Source: Sipunculus nudus (lineage: Eukaryota > Annelida > Sipuncula > Golfingiida > Sipunculidae). From it: a stretch of 64,000 nucleotides of DNA. Of the stretch, positions 21,670 to 34,700 are shown piece by piece. The translations under genes were made by a program, and so were the position numbers. Every line of letters starts with the position of its first letter. Positions within the stretch are counted from its first letter, which is position 1. The notes below the pieces were generated by a model, which did not search any database, was not told where the DNA came from, and saw nothing but the letters and a program-made list of their open reading frames with translations. The stretch lies in the NCBI GenBank assembly GCA_026874595.1, contig CM049312.1:25727956-25791955 (forward strand). The letters are read 5' to 3'.

Positions 21670-23600
21670 TTACGTTAATAATTTAGCCCCTAATGCAGAG
21701 CTAAACTTGGCATGTATATAGTGTAACCATGGGTACCCATCTCTATAGGCAAAGCTGTTTGAAAATTTCAGGCAATTTACAAATTGACTGATTTCACACA
21801 TTGACTGTAACATATCTACTGTCGAAAGACAGACGCAAAAACGGTACCAAAAAGTTACAACGACCCATTCTTTGAAAGAACACATAATTGTATTTACATG
21901 CACCTATTACCCTCAAATGTATTTATATGCACGTATTCCAACTTAAGAACCCCCTTAATTTTAGAACAACTGCATTAAATCTAATGATTATCGAGAGGTG
22001 TCTATATCAGTAGCAGCTGCTGTTTAACAGTACTACCAGAACAGCCAATCGCAGCGCAGATTTATATTGTAAACATACTTAATTGCCATGAAATGTGAAA
22101 CATCACATTTAGGCACTTACACATGCAGGGTCTTCAAAATGAAGAAATATATAGTACCGACTGCGTGATAGTAAAACAGGGCTTAAGGTTGCAAGACTGG
22201 CAAAAAAAAACCCTATATCTAAAATCAGTCCTAAAGTTTAATTTTTAATTCATTTTTTAACATGTTTTTAAAGTAAATTTATATTTAAAATTTAGGTGCT
22301 AATTTAAGGGGCCTATATATTTTAAGCCTTTAATAGTTGACTATTATTAAACTACATGACAATATTTCAAGTGCTTTTTTATTTTCCTTTTACCGTGTGT
22401 CTTTCTTTTTGAATTTTTTCCCCATTGAATCAAAATTTAAAATTTCATTTTTAATAAGATATACTGAAATATGATAGAGGGGAAAAACCACACTTTTGGA
22501 TACTGTCTTTTGAGATATATTGTAATGTAGTTTAAAATTAACGTGCCAAAAAGAGGCTAAAAGAAGGGTGCTTAAAATTATTTACTTTTTTAAAAAATTG
22601 ATAAAAAAGTAATGTTAAAATATCATAAGAAAATGAATGAAAAAAAAAAGTATGCCACATCAGAAAGAACAATGTAAAATATTTAAAACAGATACCTTTT
22701 CATGATCTATTATTGGTTTTAAAACAACTTTTGGATCGATTTTAGATATAGTTTTTTTTTCTTTTGCCGATCCTGCTACCTTTAACAATATAAACACCCT
22801 TCTCGTACTAACATTTATAGGCAAACTTTGCGTAACCTGCTCAGGCTGAAGCGACCAAATTATACCGCCTTACCGGCTTACGCCGGCGGCTTGTGATGTC
22901 GTCTGCCGGGAGGTTGATACACTAGTGATCAGGATGATCATTGGCCGTTCCTGTTACACTAGTGTTTATAAGCTGCTTTCCTGACACATTATTACTTGGA
23001 GGTATAAAAATTTTACTTTACCTGTCAATCTTATCGCTATATATCATGCGCTAGTTTTGTTTTAATAGCAGAACGGCCGTTCGGAGAGAAATGAACGATA
23101 ATAGGTGAACATTCACTATAACTCAACTTTCCATACCCGAGTCCAATCGTACCCGGTAATATTAATAAATAGTAATAAATAAACATGATTTTTTTTTCGC
23201 ATTTAAGACTGTTTGATCTCAAGGTCTCGGGAGGTTATTTGTAAAATGTTAAAAAGTTTATGAGGAATAGATGCTATAGAACTATAGAAACCGGGCTTCA
23301 GCCTACGGCCGGTACAACGGGTGTCGCATAATAAATTGTTTCCTGGAAAAGGCCGATACATATCATTTTCCTCAGAATTCCCGTATTTAATTTTGCTCAT
23401 AGCTGGAGTTTATTATATTAGAGGAGGAGGGGTCCGGGGAACCTGGGTTCCCCGTCTGAACGGGGGTGTGGGGGCGGAGCCCCCACCTTAAGCTTAATTT
23501 TCCTGTTAAAATAGTAAATGGTTTCCCATTTTCGCGATAGATGCCTCTTCAATCGCAGATATAAATGAACATAACTTGCTCCTTCTGGTATCTCGTCTTC
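21670..23600. other. no gene recognised
   Basis: Mostly AT-rich, with long A and T runs at 22200-22780. Short open frames only. A GC-rich inverted patch at 23435-23490 resembles a repeat end (GGGGAACCTGGGTTCCCC). Confidence 0.5.
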
Positions 23601-23606
23601 ACGGCT

Positions 23607-23680
23607 CATTTAGTAGCGTGTAGGGCTCCTAGTCTAGAGATCGTTGGTTCGATTTCCGATTCAGGCGACTTCTGATGCTT
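23607..23680 (+). repeat. tRNA-like (SINE head) sequence
   Basis: GGCTCATTTAGTAGCGTG followed by GGTTCGATTTCC, a near-match to a polymerase III B box, at about tRNA spacing. The acceptor stem is not convincing. Confidence 0.35.
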
Positions 23681-24052
23681 AGTACTTGTTTATGTTAGAA
23701 GAGTTGAGTGTAGGGACATCTACAGGGAAAAGTAGGAGTTAAAATAGGGAATGAGAGGAGACAATTTTATTTATATGTTCCTCAATAGAAGCGAAGCCCG
23801 CGTTCTATAGTGGCTCCATGCTCTAGGAAACTGAGGAATTAGTGTATCAAAGGACTATTTTACTATGAATCCTGATAATAAATTATTACTTTAGTTACTT
23901 TAGGCTTTTGCTAAAGGTTCCTGCGCAGGTCTGCATGAACTTAAGTATTATTTTTTGCCAATGGGTCAAGCATTCTTCTGTTCAATATAAATCATTATTA
24001 AACTATCTATAATTCTATTAAATTGAAAATATTTTAATATCAGGTCATTCAG

Positions 24053-24260
24053 GGGTGGATCCAGGATTTTACAAAGGTGGGGGGGGAGGCGCAGGTACCC
24101 AGGTCTTATAATATATTCCGGTATACAAAGTTTTATAAGTGAGTCTTGTTTTCACACTTATTTTAACACAATATTAAGGTCAATAAATAACTATTGTCTG
24201 CCTGACAAGTAGCCCTGGTTTTATCAGGAATTGAGGGGCTTGTGCCCCCCAGCCCCCCCC
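24053..24260 (+). mobile_element. hAT-like element end with G/C tracts
   Basis: CAGGGGTGGATCCAGGATTT matches the terminus style at 15292 (inverse). A G tract follows. A C-rich 'tgccccccag' block near 24245 may be the remaining body. No second end was identified with confidence. Confidence 0.45.
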
Positions 24261-24479
24261 CCCCTTATATCCGCAAATGTATATATTCATATATTATTAC
24301 AGTTGCATATTTTTATAAAAGTGGACCTAACTGGCTCACTAGTGAAGCTTGTTTTTCTAGCAACTTGGTTGGAATGGCAGACATGTGCCACAGCTATTTG
24401 TTAGATTCTAATATCGGCTTGATAAAATTCATTGAGGAAAATGTTTATGTAACATCATAATATATATATATAAACAGGG

Positions 24480-25945
24480 GTCTGTAATTGATGATCTGGT
24501 TGATACTCTGGTGTAGCTGTAATTCGGATACTCTGATGTAGCTGTAATGGATGATCTGGTCACAGTTGTATTTCTGATGTATCTGTAAAGGATGTTCTGA
24601 TTGATGCTCTTATGTAGCTTTATGGATGACCTGGTTGATACTCTGATGTATATGTAACAGATGATCTGGTTGATACTCTGATGTATATGTAATAGATGAT
24701 CTGGTTGATACTCTGATGTATATGTAATAGATGAACCGGTTGATACTCTGATGTGTCTGTTATGAATGATCTGGTTGATATTCTGATGTAGCTGTAACAG
24801 ATGATCCCTGAATAATCTGATGTAGCTTTAATGGATGACCTGGTTGAGTATCTGATTGATACTCTGATGGAATCATGTAGCTGTAACAGATGATCTGATT
24901 GATGCTCTGATGTAGCTGTAACAGATGATCTGGTTGATACTCTGATGTAGCATTAATGGATGACCTGGTTGATACTCTGCTGTAGCTCTAATGGATGATC
25001 TGGTTGATACTCTGATGTAGCTGTAACAGATGATCTGGTTGAAACTCTGATGTTCCTGAAATGGATGATCTGATTTTGCTCTGATGTAGCTTTAATGGAT
25101 GGTCTGGTTGATACTCTGATGTAACTTTAATGATGATCTGGTTGATACTCTGATGTAGCTGTAATGGATGATCTGCTTGATACTCTAAAGTAGCTTTAAT
25201 GGATGATCTGGTTGATACTATGATGTAACTTTAATGGATGATCTGGTTGATACTCTGATGTAGCTGTGATGAATGATCTGCTTGATACTCTGATGTAGCT
25301 TTAATGGATGATCTGGTTGATACTCTGATGTTCCTGAAATGGATGATCTGATTTTGCTCTGATGTAGCTGTTACGGATGATCTGGTTGATACTCTGATGT
25401 AGTTTTAATGGATGGTCTGGTTGATACTCTGATGAAGCTTTAATGGATGATCTGGTTGATACTCTGATGTAGCTGTGATGGATGATCTGGTTGATACTCT
25501 GATGTAGCTGTAATGGATAATCTGCTTGATACTCTGATGTAGTTTTAATGGATGATCTGGTTGATACTCTGATGTTCCTGAAATGGATGATCTGATTTTG
25601 CTCTGATGTAGCTGATACGGATGATCTGGTTGATACTCTGATGTTCCTGAAATGGATAATCTGATTTTGCTCTGATGTAGCTGTTACGGATGATCTGGTT
25701 GATACTCTGATGTAGTTTCAATGGATGGTCTGGTTGATACTCTGATGAAGCTTTAATGGATGATCTGGTTGATACTCTGATGTAGCTGTGATGGATACTC
25801 TAATGTAGCTGTAATGGATGAACTGAATTTGCTGTAATGAATGAACTGGTTGACAGTCTGATGTAGCTGCTGTGGTTACTCTGGTGTAGCTGTAATGGAC
25901 GATTTATTTTGATAGTCTGATGTATCTGTAATGGATAGTTGTGAA
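24480..25945 (+). repeat. minisatellite, ~35-bp unit, related to the TADA2A exon 1 junction
   Basis: About forty head-to-tail units (estimate) of roughly 35 bp, with core GATGATCTGGTTGATACTCT then GATGTAGCTGTAATG. Variants include units with CCTGAAATGGATGATCTGAT and higher-order repetition of two- to three-unit blocks around 25280-25760. There are no spacers, so it is not a CRISPR array. It lies upstream of, and in the same orientation as, TADA2A. Remnant units recur at 28985-29140 directly in front of the first coding exon, separated by a 2.8-kb repeat insertion. Confidence 0.92.
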
Positions 25946-25947
25946 CA

Positions 25948-28737
25948 TTTTTAGCTCAGCTGACTATAAGTCATCTGAGCTATAGTCGTGGTCCATTGTC
26001 CGTCGTCCGTCCGTCTGTCCGTCCGTCTGTCTGTCCGTAAGACTGGCACGTTTCGACACCATTGATCCTAGGAATCTGAAATTTGCCATACAGTTAGATG
26101 TCCCAAAAATCTCCTACCATGCCGAAAATTCGGTCAATAGGACTTCGTTCCCTTGAGATATTAAGGAAAAACCTCAATTTTTTATTAGAAATCTATTTTC
26201 ACACTTCAGGACTGGCTAATATCAAAACCACTCATCTGGTTTTCTTCATATTTACCATAAATATTCCTCTATATAGTTCCTATGTACATGCCAGAAATTA
26301 AGTCAGTATTATTCAATTTTAAAAAATTATGGGCCCAAAAATAATGGACTTTGTAAAAAAATCAGGAAAGATATTTGGTCACTTAAGACCAAAAGTGTTA
26401 AAGGTAGGGACTTTTTTTTCAGTAATACAACTTTAATTGATCATAATTTATACCAAAAATTAGATCAAAATCTGTTAAATTTTTTTTTTAATATTGGCAA
26501 AAATATTAAATTGGTACCTTAAATTTTGCCCAAGTTTGACCATGGCACGTTTTTTTTCCTGTAAGTACTGTGGATTTAATTTTCACAGCATGTTTTTGTT
26601 AGCATTTTGTCTATTACCACCAAAAATTTGAAACCAGTTGATCAAAAACTAGATTTTATTCAAGTTTTCAAGCACCATGTCACATCAAGTTTACATCAAG
26701 CTAGTGTTATGCAGTTTGCTAGAGCTCAGCTCCCCAGCTTCAGCTCTAAGTTCCTTAAATTTAGCATACAGTTAGATGTCTCCAAAATCCTCTACCATGC
26801 CAAGAATTTTATCACTAGGACTTAATTCCTTTGAAATATTAATGAAAAACTTCATTTTTCCATTAAAAACCCATTGTTACACTGTAAGACTGCCTAATAT
26901 CAAAACCACTGATCTGACTTTGATCATATATAATATACATATTTTTCTATACATTTGCTATGTACATGCCAGATATGATGTCAGTATTGCATAATTGTTT
27001 TAAGTTATGGGCCCAAACATAATGCACTTTTTAAAAAATCAAGAAATATATTTACTCCCTTAACAAGAGGATTGCTGAAGCTAGAGATTTTTTGTCAGGG
27101 ATGTAACATTATTTAATCAAGATTCAATTGAATACCAAAAATTTGTTCTGAATTTTTCAATTTTATAAGTTATTAGTATAAATATAAAATTAGTACCTTA
27201 AATTTTGCCCAACTTTGACCATGGCATGTTTGTTTCCTGAGACCACTGTTGATATAATTTTCATATCATGCACACATAAGGATTTCATCTTTGTAGTTTA
27301 GAAAGCTGAAAGAAATTGGCCAAATATCGTAGCTTTTATTAATGTTTATATGAGACCATGTCAGACCCAGGCTTAATCCAGCCCCTCCTCAGTCACCTGT
27401 ATGTTGACCTTGTTGACCTTTCATCAGATTATGCATGCTTGAGCGAAGCATAAACTGGGGCAGCCAGGCAGCTAATGCCCAGCCACAGTTGATCCAGGTG
27501 TCCAACCCAACTCATCTAGTAGTTGTTTTGAAAAACAACATAACAATAAACAATAAATTTATAATTTTGTATTGGTTTTTATAACAAATTGAAGAAAAAT
27601 TAATAGAAAAGGAATTTGTTAGTTGATGAGTAACAGAAAATTAACTTGCAGTTACTGATGATGTAAGAATCTTGTATGGATGGATAGAATGTCAATGTAA
27701 ATGTTATTTCAAATAACACCATGCAGTCACCTATGGTATTTTTCAGTGAAATTTTAATGATAAAAAAATAAATCATATTATTCATTACTAATCATTAGGG
27801 ATCATATGAAATAAATTAATGATAGATCAATGTAAATGTTATTTCAAATAACACCATGCAGTCACCTATGGTATTTTTCAGTGAAATTTTAATGATAAAA
27901 AAATAAATCATATTATTCATTACTAATCATTAGGGATCATATGAAATAAATTAATGATAGACAAAGATGCAGTTGATAATATTAATCTAGATTCCTACTG
28001 TGTCTAGTGTGTAGATTGATGTGAAAGTAGCCCAAAGTGAATATATTACATTTATTTTTTTTAATATAAATAAAAGCCATAAAACCAGGTACTTATGTTC
28101 ATTATTTAAATTTGTGAATTTTGTATATTCTGGATTCTCAACATCTTTGTTTGGCTAAAATTGAATAAATACTAGACATGGTGTGAATGCTTTGCAAATG
28201 TATTTGAATACGAATATGAATATTTACTGCATTAAAAAATTTTATTGCATAAGAATGGGAATTCAGGTAAAAATGAAAGTATTTGAATACCAGTGCAAAT
28301 ACTTTTAAAATGTATTCATGAATGCATTCATGAATATATTCTATAATATTATTTCTATAATCATTTCAGTTATATTTTATTTTAAAAAATCATATGATTT
28401 TCTTATTATTTTTTTTAATAAAAATTATATTGGCACAATATTTGTTATTAAATTTTAATAAATAGTTAAACTCTTTTATAATATGTGCTGCTTATAAGTT
28501 ATATGGCCAAGTCAAAATCTGTGTGACAATAGCACTCCATTTGTTAATAAAATAAATGAAATCAATCCTCTTCCCTGTCTCCAAAGATACTATCAAAATA
28601 ATACATAAGCTAAACACCAATAACTCATAATAAAGCTTATATTTATTACCACACAAAACAAGCATGTGCCTCTTTCCAAATCATATTTTTTATCATATAT
28701 AACAGCTGAGCGCCGTGACCCATGGGTCCCTTGTTTA
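25948..28737 (-). mobile_element. interspersed repeat, GGGACC...GCTAAAA family (copy 5, inverted, composite)
   Basis: Left end TTTTTAGCTCAGCTGACTAT is the inverse of the family 3' end, including both interlocked palindromes and a CCGT-rich simple repeat. The right end GTGACCCATGGGTCCCTTGT is the inverse of the family start. Inside, the 3' module occurs twice in the same orientation (25948-26700 and about 26750-27300). It also carries an exact 135-bp tandem duplication (27692-27961). No coding capacity. Confidence 0.65.
27692..27961. repeat. 135-bp tandem duplication, apparently identical copies
   Basis: 27692-27826 is repeated at 27827-27961 with no difference that I can see, starting TCAATGTAAATGTTATTTCA in both. 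It lies within the family copy 5 and is non-coding. Confidence 0.9.
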
Positions 28738-28984
28738 TTGACATATTGACTGAAATAACATTCAACATGGTACAAGCTGTTGTAATTGGGGGTTAGCACG
28801 AGTATAACTCATTTATAGTTGCTCATTCCATGTATGTTTTATAAAAATTTACATGATCAAACAATTTAGGATGAAAGTTGTATCCTTAATGAACATGATA
28901 AGTCCTTCATGAACATGGCAGCAGTGATTAAAGATGCCAATACTGGAATAAGACTTGGTTGTATAAAGGAAATGCAGGCATATA

Positions 28985-29140
28985 AAAAAAGGGTAATGGA
29001 TGATCTGGACCATCATCTGGTTGATACTATGATGTAGCTGTAAGAGATAATCTTGTTGATACCCTGATGTATGTTATCGATGATATGGTTGATACTCTTT
29101 TATTAGCTGTAATAGAAGCCATGGTTGATATATTTTTGTA
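28985..29140 (+). repeat. minisatellite remnant abutting TADA2A exon 1
   Basis: Four or so degenerate units (GTAATGGATGATCTGG, TGGTTGATACTATGATGTAG, GTTGATACCCTGATGTA, GTTGATACTCTTTTATTAGC) lead straight into the acceptor of the first coding exon. They match the array at 24480-25945. Confidence 0.8.
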
Positions 29141-29141
29141 G

Positions 29142-29314
29142 GTATAATGGATGAGCCAGGGGAGCCGTCATGTGCTGGCTGTTCGACCTTCCTTTTGGAG
29201 CCGTACATCCGGTGCGCTGAATGTCATCAACCTCCACCCAGCCTGTGTCTACATTGCTTTGCTAAGGGCACGGAGCTAGATGGTCACAAGAGCAACCACA
29301 AATATGAAGTCATT
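29142..29314 (+). CDS. TADA2A: TADA2A coding exon 1 (ZZ finger)
   Basis: The acceptor is TTTTTGTAG and the donor GTGAGT. It encodes MDEPGEPSCAGCSTFLLEPY and onward, the complete ZZ finger. The first 14 bases of the exon resemble the flanking minisatellite unit. Confidence 0.93.
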
Positions 29315-31744
29315 GTGAGTGTGCTGTCCCATCACAGTTTAATATGAAATTTTATATACTGCAATACTAAATTTATTTCCTAATTAGTGATAGGGGTTTA
29401 GGAGGACATCCCTTTGGAAAGGAGTTTCACCTGACAGTGATGTTAACCTGGTTCCTTGAGGCTGATAAATCATAGAAATGAGCTGGACTTTACTGTTAAT
29501 TTATCTTGGGCAAATGTGTTTTATATATTATAGGGCCCTTAAATAATTATGTCTATTTAGAAGAGCATTAAGTCTAAGTGCTAGGGCAATAAAAATATGT
29601 ACTATAGCAACCATCTACTCATAGAGAATAGGCATATTGCTATTTCTAGTTCTGCCAGGAATTTATTCAGTGGCATGGTTTTTAACAGAAACAAGTTTTA
29701 TATCTTGTTTGAGCTAGTCATGTGCTGAAGAAAGATGTCCTATGCAGTTGAGTGAATAGGGAAATATAGATATAAATTATGTATAAAACCTATTTGGGAA
29801 AACACAATTAAAAACCTAGAGCACATGGATTTCAATTAATTTTTCATACAAAGGAAAAAATGTCATACCATAGATAGTTAAGTGGATAGAGAGATCATAT
29901 AGGTATGGGGGGGGGGGGGAATGTATTAGAATACAGTTGACCCAACCAGGGTTGGGTTTTATCAGGATAAAACTTGTTTAATCCAGGACAATGGATAAAA
30001 CTGGGTTTTATCCGGTTTAATCCAGTTTTATCCAGATTATACAGGATTAAACTGGATTAAACTAAGAATCACATTGTAAAATTTATTTAAATTAACAAAA
30101 ATTATAATCTGGATAAATAAGTTCAGAAGGTTTATTAATATATTAACAATATATGAGTTTTATATCCAATTGGCGATTTCCTCCAGATTCATTTTTCACT
30201 GTTGTCAGCATCCACTATTAGCTTATGCTCAAAACACCAGATTGAGGAGCTGTCCCTTTGTCATCTATGTTACTTTTCTGGCTGGTAGTCCATTTCTCAA
30301 TAGGATGTATCATCTTTATAGCATCATCCCCGATCAGCCATCGAATATTCACTCAAAGTATATATAGTCACATAATAATTCAGTTTACTAGACATAAATG
30401 TTCCTTATAAGAACTGTATTTCTTCTTACAGTGGAAAACTAAACTTAATATAAAATGTCTACTTCACAGACAGTATACACCCAAACTTTGGATAAAACTG
30501 GATAAAACCTGTTTTATCCAATCCGGAATTAATCTGGATTTATCCAGTGGATTAAATCGACTGTGGATAAAACTGCCAACCCTGGACCCAACTATAAAGT
30601 AGAAATGACAGTTTCATTAATTCAGCAGGAATTTGTATTTAATTTTACAGAAAAACGACTTTTCCGTGTTAGAGCAAGGCTGGACTGCAGCAGAAGAAAT
30701 CAGACTGTTAGATGCTGTGCAGGAATGTGGCCAGGGAAACTGGTATGTGAAACATTGAATGTGGTCTGCAGCAGGGCTGGTATGATTTAGTTCATTTGAT
30801 CTGCAAAATTCTAGGATTACCTTGGCATATATTACTTTTTAAGTACTGCATTTTTTTCTTCAAGTCTGACACACCAGTTATTTCCACCATGGTCCTGGAA
30901 AGAATTTGAAAACTGGTGACCTTGATCAGTTCTTGCAAAAAGAATTTTATTCACTATATTTTTATTATTTACTACTGAATGCCATGGAAACATGCCTGTG
31001 AGGGTGTTTCCAGCAGAGACACACTATCTTAGATCAGTTTTTATTGAAAATGAAAATCTGTTCAATGCAGGTCTTGTTGAGGTGAGTTTAAGGTGAGTTT
31101 ATAAACACCTAAAGCAGACTGAACTACAGATAATTCCACTGTTTATAAATGAATTTTATTTTTCTTTGTTTTGACTAAACTGAAATATGAAGATCTGTTG
31201 TAAAAGTTTTTTCTACCATCTTTTTTTTCAGTTTATGTTTCTCCTTGGTGAAAATTTTCTGTTGTTTAACCTTGTGGGTCTGTTGCTTATGAACACTAGG
31301 TTCATGATAACACAATATCATACAATGCATCATAAGATATTGTGATATTTATATCTGTATTATGTAGGTCTGAAATTGCCAAACAGGTGAGGACTAAACA
31401 AGTGAGAGAATGTGAGCGTCATTACATCAAGTGTTACCTGGAAAATCCCAAAGTTCATGACCAAGGTGAATGAAAATGACAAACATACACTAGATATCAT
31501 TTTGCCTCATAGTACCTTTTATCCTCACTCAGCTCTGTCCTTCCTTGAAATATGCCCTTAGTTTCATTAAGAATTTAAAATAAATGCACATACATTCTAC
31601 ATATTTATGTATTTATATGTACATACATGTATATACATTAAACCCTTGTTGTGTCAAAGGGACTTTAAGTAAAACTAACTTATCCAAGGATCAACAAAAG
31701 TGGATTGTGGGTTGTTTTAGCTTGCCACCACAAAGTTTTACTCT

Positions 31745-31788
<44 letters not shown>

Positions 31789-34700
31789 TATGTTCTTAAG
31801 GCAGAGTCTTTCTAATGTCAATATTTTAATCATTCAGAACTAAAGCACTGAGTGACAGTTGTTTAACATGAGTGCCTTTTAAACTGTAAAACATGACCTA
31901 TAAAAACTAAAAATAAGAATGTCTATCTAATTTTTTATCAGGTCTGAAAGCGGGTCCTGACATGGCTTATGCAGTTCATCCAAATCCAGTCATCTACAAG
32001 TGTAAGTACCTTTTGAGTTCACAGGACTACATTTAAAATTATGTCAATATTTATTTTATAAGCTAGTGGTCCACTGCATACTGCATGTTTATATTATATC
32101 AAGATGTAGTTGACATATTTCCGATAATTTATTGTGGCAATACTGTTTCCTTATTAATAGTACTGTTCTTTCAGAAAGAAATATTGTATACATGTACATG
32201 TACTTCATAAATAAATTCACACAGAAATCACCAAGTTGTTTTTGGATATTCCTCCCCACATTTTCACATGATAAACATTTACGATATTTCATCCCACACT
32301 GTAGATTGGTCACATTTTAATGCATTCAAAATTTGTTCATACTTTGAATAAATTTATGTTCATAATAAAATCAGTTTCAAGTCTGTATCATGTATTTCGC
32401 ATGTAATACATCTTTCCTGTCACAGTGTGTGAGGACCCACCGCGTCCACCAGAGGGCTCTCAATTCCACATGGATATGTCCGGCTACCTGGCAGCTCGGG
32501 GAGATTTTGGGTCAGAGTTTGACAATTATGCTGAGCTAGATCTACGACTGTTAAGTTTTGAAAAAGATGAAGAGGAAATAGAGAGAAGTAAATGAATAGA
32601 TATCTTTTATTATTTATAGACCTAGAAGGCATGTAAAGAGGGCACCCTGTGCAGATAAATGTATTCTTCAAGGCCTTAAATGCCATATATAAAAGTGTCC
32701 TAAAGTATAATTGTTCCATAAGCCATGGCCTCCCCCTTCCCCCTTTTAAAACTTTAATTGAAATAAACCAAAATAGCCAAATTAACAACAAACACAATTT
32801 TAAGACAGAGTGGCTGCCCATGGTGCACTCCTTGTCATTTTAAGATTGTGACTTAATTGGAGTAGTGTTATTTGCTGTAATTTACTTACAACAGTGTCAA
32901 CATGAAGACATTATTACCTTGCCCACAATACCTGAAATGGTGGGTTGAAATGATTTGCTTATAAAATATACCCAAAAAGTTCTTCATGTATTTTCATGAA
33001 ATTTTGTGGAAGACTGGGCTACAAGCCATGGATGAATTAAATAAATCTTGAGAATTATTGGTTTATTTTTAGATATTTTATTATTTGTGTGTATATGTGT
33101 GTCACTCTTAGATGCTCTAAAAATCACGCTTTTTTTTATGCTGACTTCTTCATCCAGTTACAGCAATATTTAAACCAGCTTAGTTATTATCAGATGATTC
33201 AGATAATAAACTGCATGCAGACAATAAATTTACTGTTAGACACTTTAATTTACATACTGACATTTAATTTGACTATTATGTCATTCAAATAAGGTGTATC
33301 CACTTTTCCTTTTATGATCATACATTATATCTTCAACGAGAGCCCCTGTGTTATTGTTTTCTCTGTATCCAGAGAATAAATTATTTACAGATCTGATGTT
33401 ATTCTTTCAGGTCTTAAACTAGCAGTGGTACAGGCTTATAACAACTGCATCAAAGAAAGATACAGAAGAAAAAGGTATGTTACAGCACATTTATGTAGCT
33501 TTTATATACACCAGTCTGACAGATGGGGCCTGGACAGTTGAGGGGTAAAATACTTGGCGCTGGCAACCCCATGCCCAGTTTAATCCCCTATGAGATCCCC
33601 TGTGGCTATGAGAGTGGGTTGTAGTGGGCCATCCAATGCTGGTGGTTTTCTCCGGGTTCTCAGGTTTCCCCCACGCTCTAGAATATGCCATAACCTTGGC
33701 CATATAGAGTTTCTCGTTTAGTTATATTAACTATTTATACACTCTATGTAAAATAAATAAAGATTAAAGTTTTATTATGGTATAGCAGCGTCTTGTCATT
33801 TGTGTGTCTGTCCATTTACCTTTGGTTTCACTCTTATGACTTGCCGGGAATTTAAGAGCTTTTCATTAACAGTAAACTGGTTTACTGAATTTGATTCTTT
33901 GCAAGATCTGCACATATTTGAGAAAAGAGGTCGCTAGACCTCTTTATGGTGTGGCTGCATTCACGTGACATGAATTTAATTAATTTTTGTAAAAACATGC
34001 TATGAATGTTAACCACCAAAATATCTCACCTGAGTTTGATACTTTGAATTTTTATGCACATTCATCGAGGTCATAGGTCATCACTGCAGATGTGTTGCTC
34101 ACTATTTGGTGTTCATGTTAATTTTTCCAGGGTCAGTACCATGGCTGTTGGTGGCCTAGTCTGCTGAATAATTAATGAAGATAGTCATAGTCAGATTGAA
34201 GAGTGAAGAATTTAAATAGTACCATATTTTTTAATAAGCTTAAAATTTACTCATTTTATAAAATTTTGCTGATTAACATTCTACTTTTTGCTCTTTTGCA
34301 GAATATTAAGAGACTATGGCTTGATAAGCTACAGGAAAAATCACAGTGAGTTGCCCATTATATAACATGGCATTCCTTCAGGAGAACTCGTATTAGACCC
34401 TTGGACACAATCTTCCAGAAACCCATGGTCCATGATTTAGAAAAAAAAAGGATCCACCCCAGGAGGACTAATGATAAAACCTAAAAGAAATGTCCCCAGG
34501 TCCTGAGAAAGGGTGGGTCCAGGTAAAAAAAATTGGTCTGAAACCCTTTAAAAAAAGGTTGCACTGGCTGAAAAAGGGGCGTTTATTTGTTTACAGGTAA
34601 AAATCACTCATATCTAAGGAGTGGATGGGTGTTTCAGCCTGAAATTTTGCATGTTTATCCATCTTGGATAGCTTTGTTGTAGACCAGACAGGTGGCACCA

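Noticed and set aside
24480-25945. Regular repeats suggesting a CRISPR-like array
   Set aside because: Units are contiguous without unique spacers, vary by point changes, and lie in a eukaryotic genome next to a homologous exon; it is a minisatellite.
31942-32001. Possibility that this short exon is spurious
   Set aside because: Removing it would also keep the overall frame divisible, but the flanking phases (one base carried in and out) and good splice sites support it.
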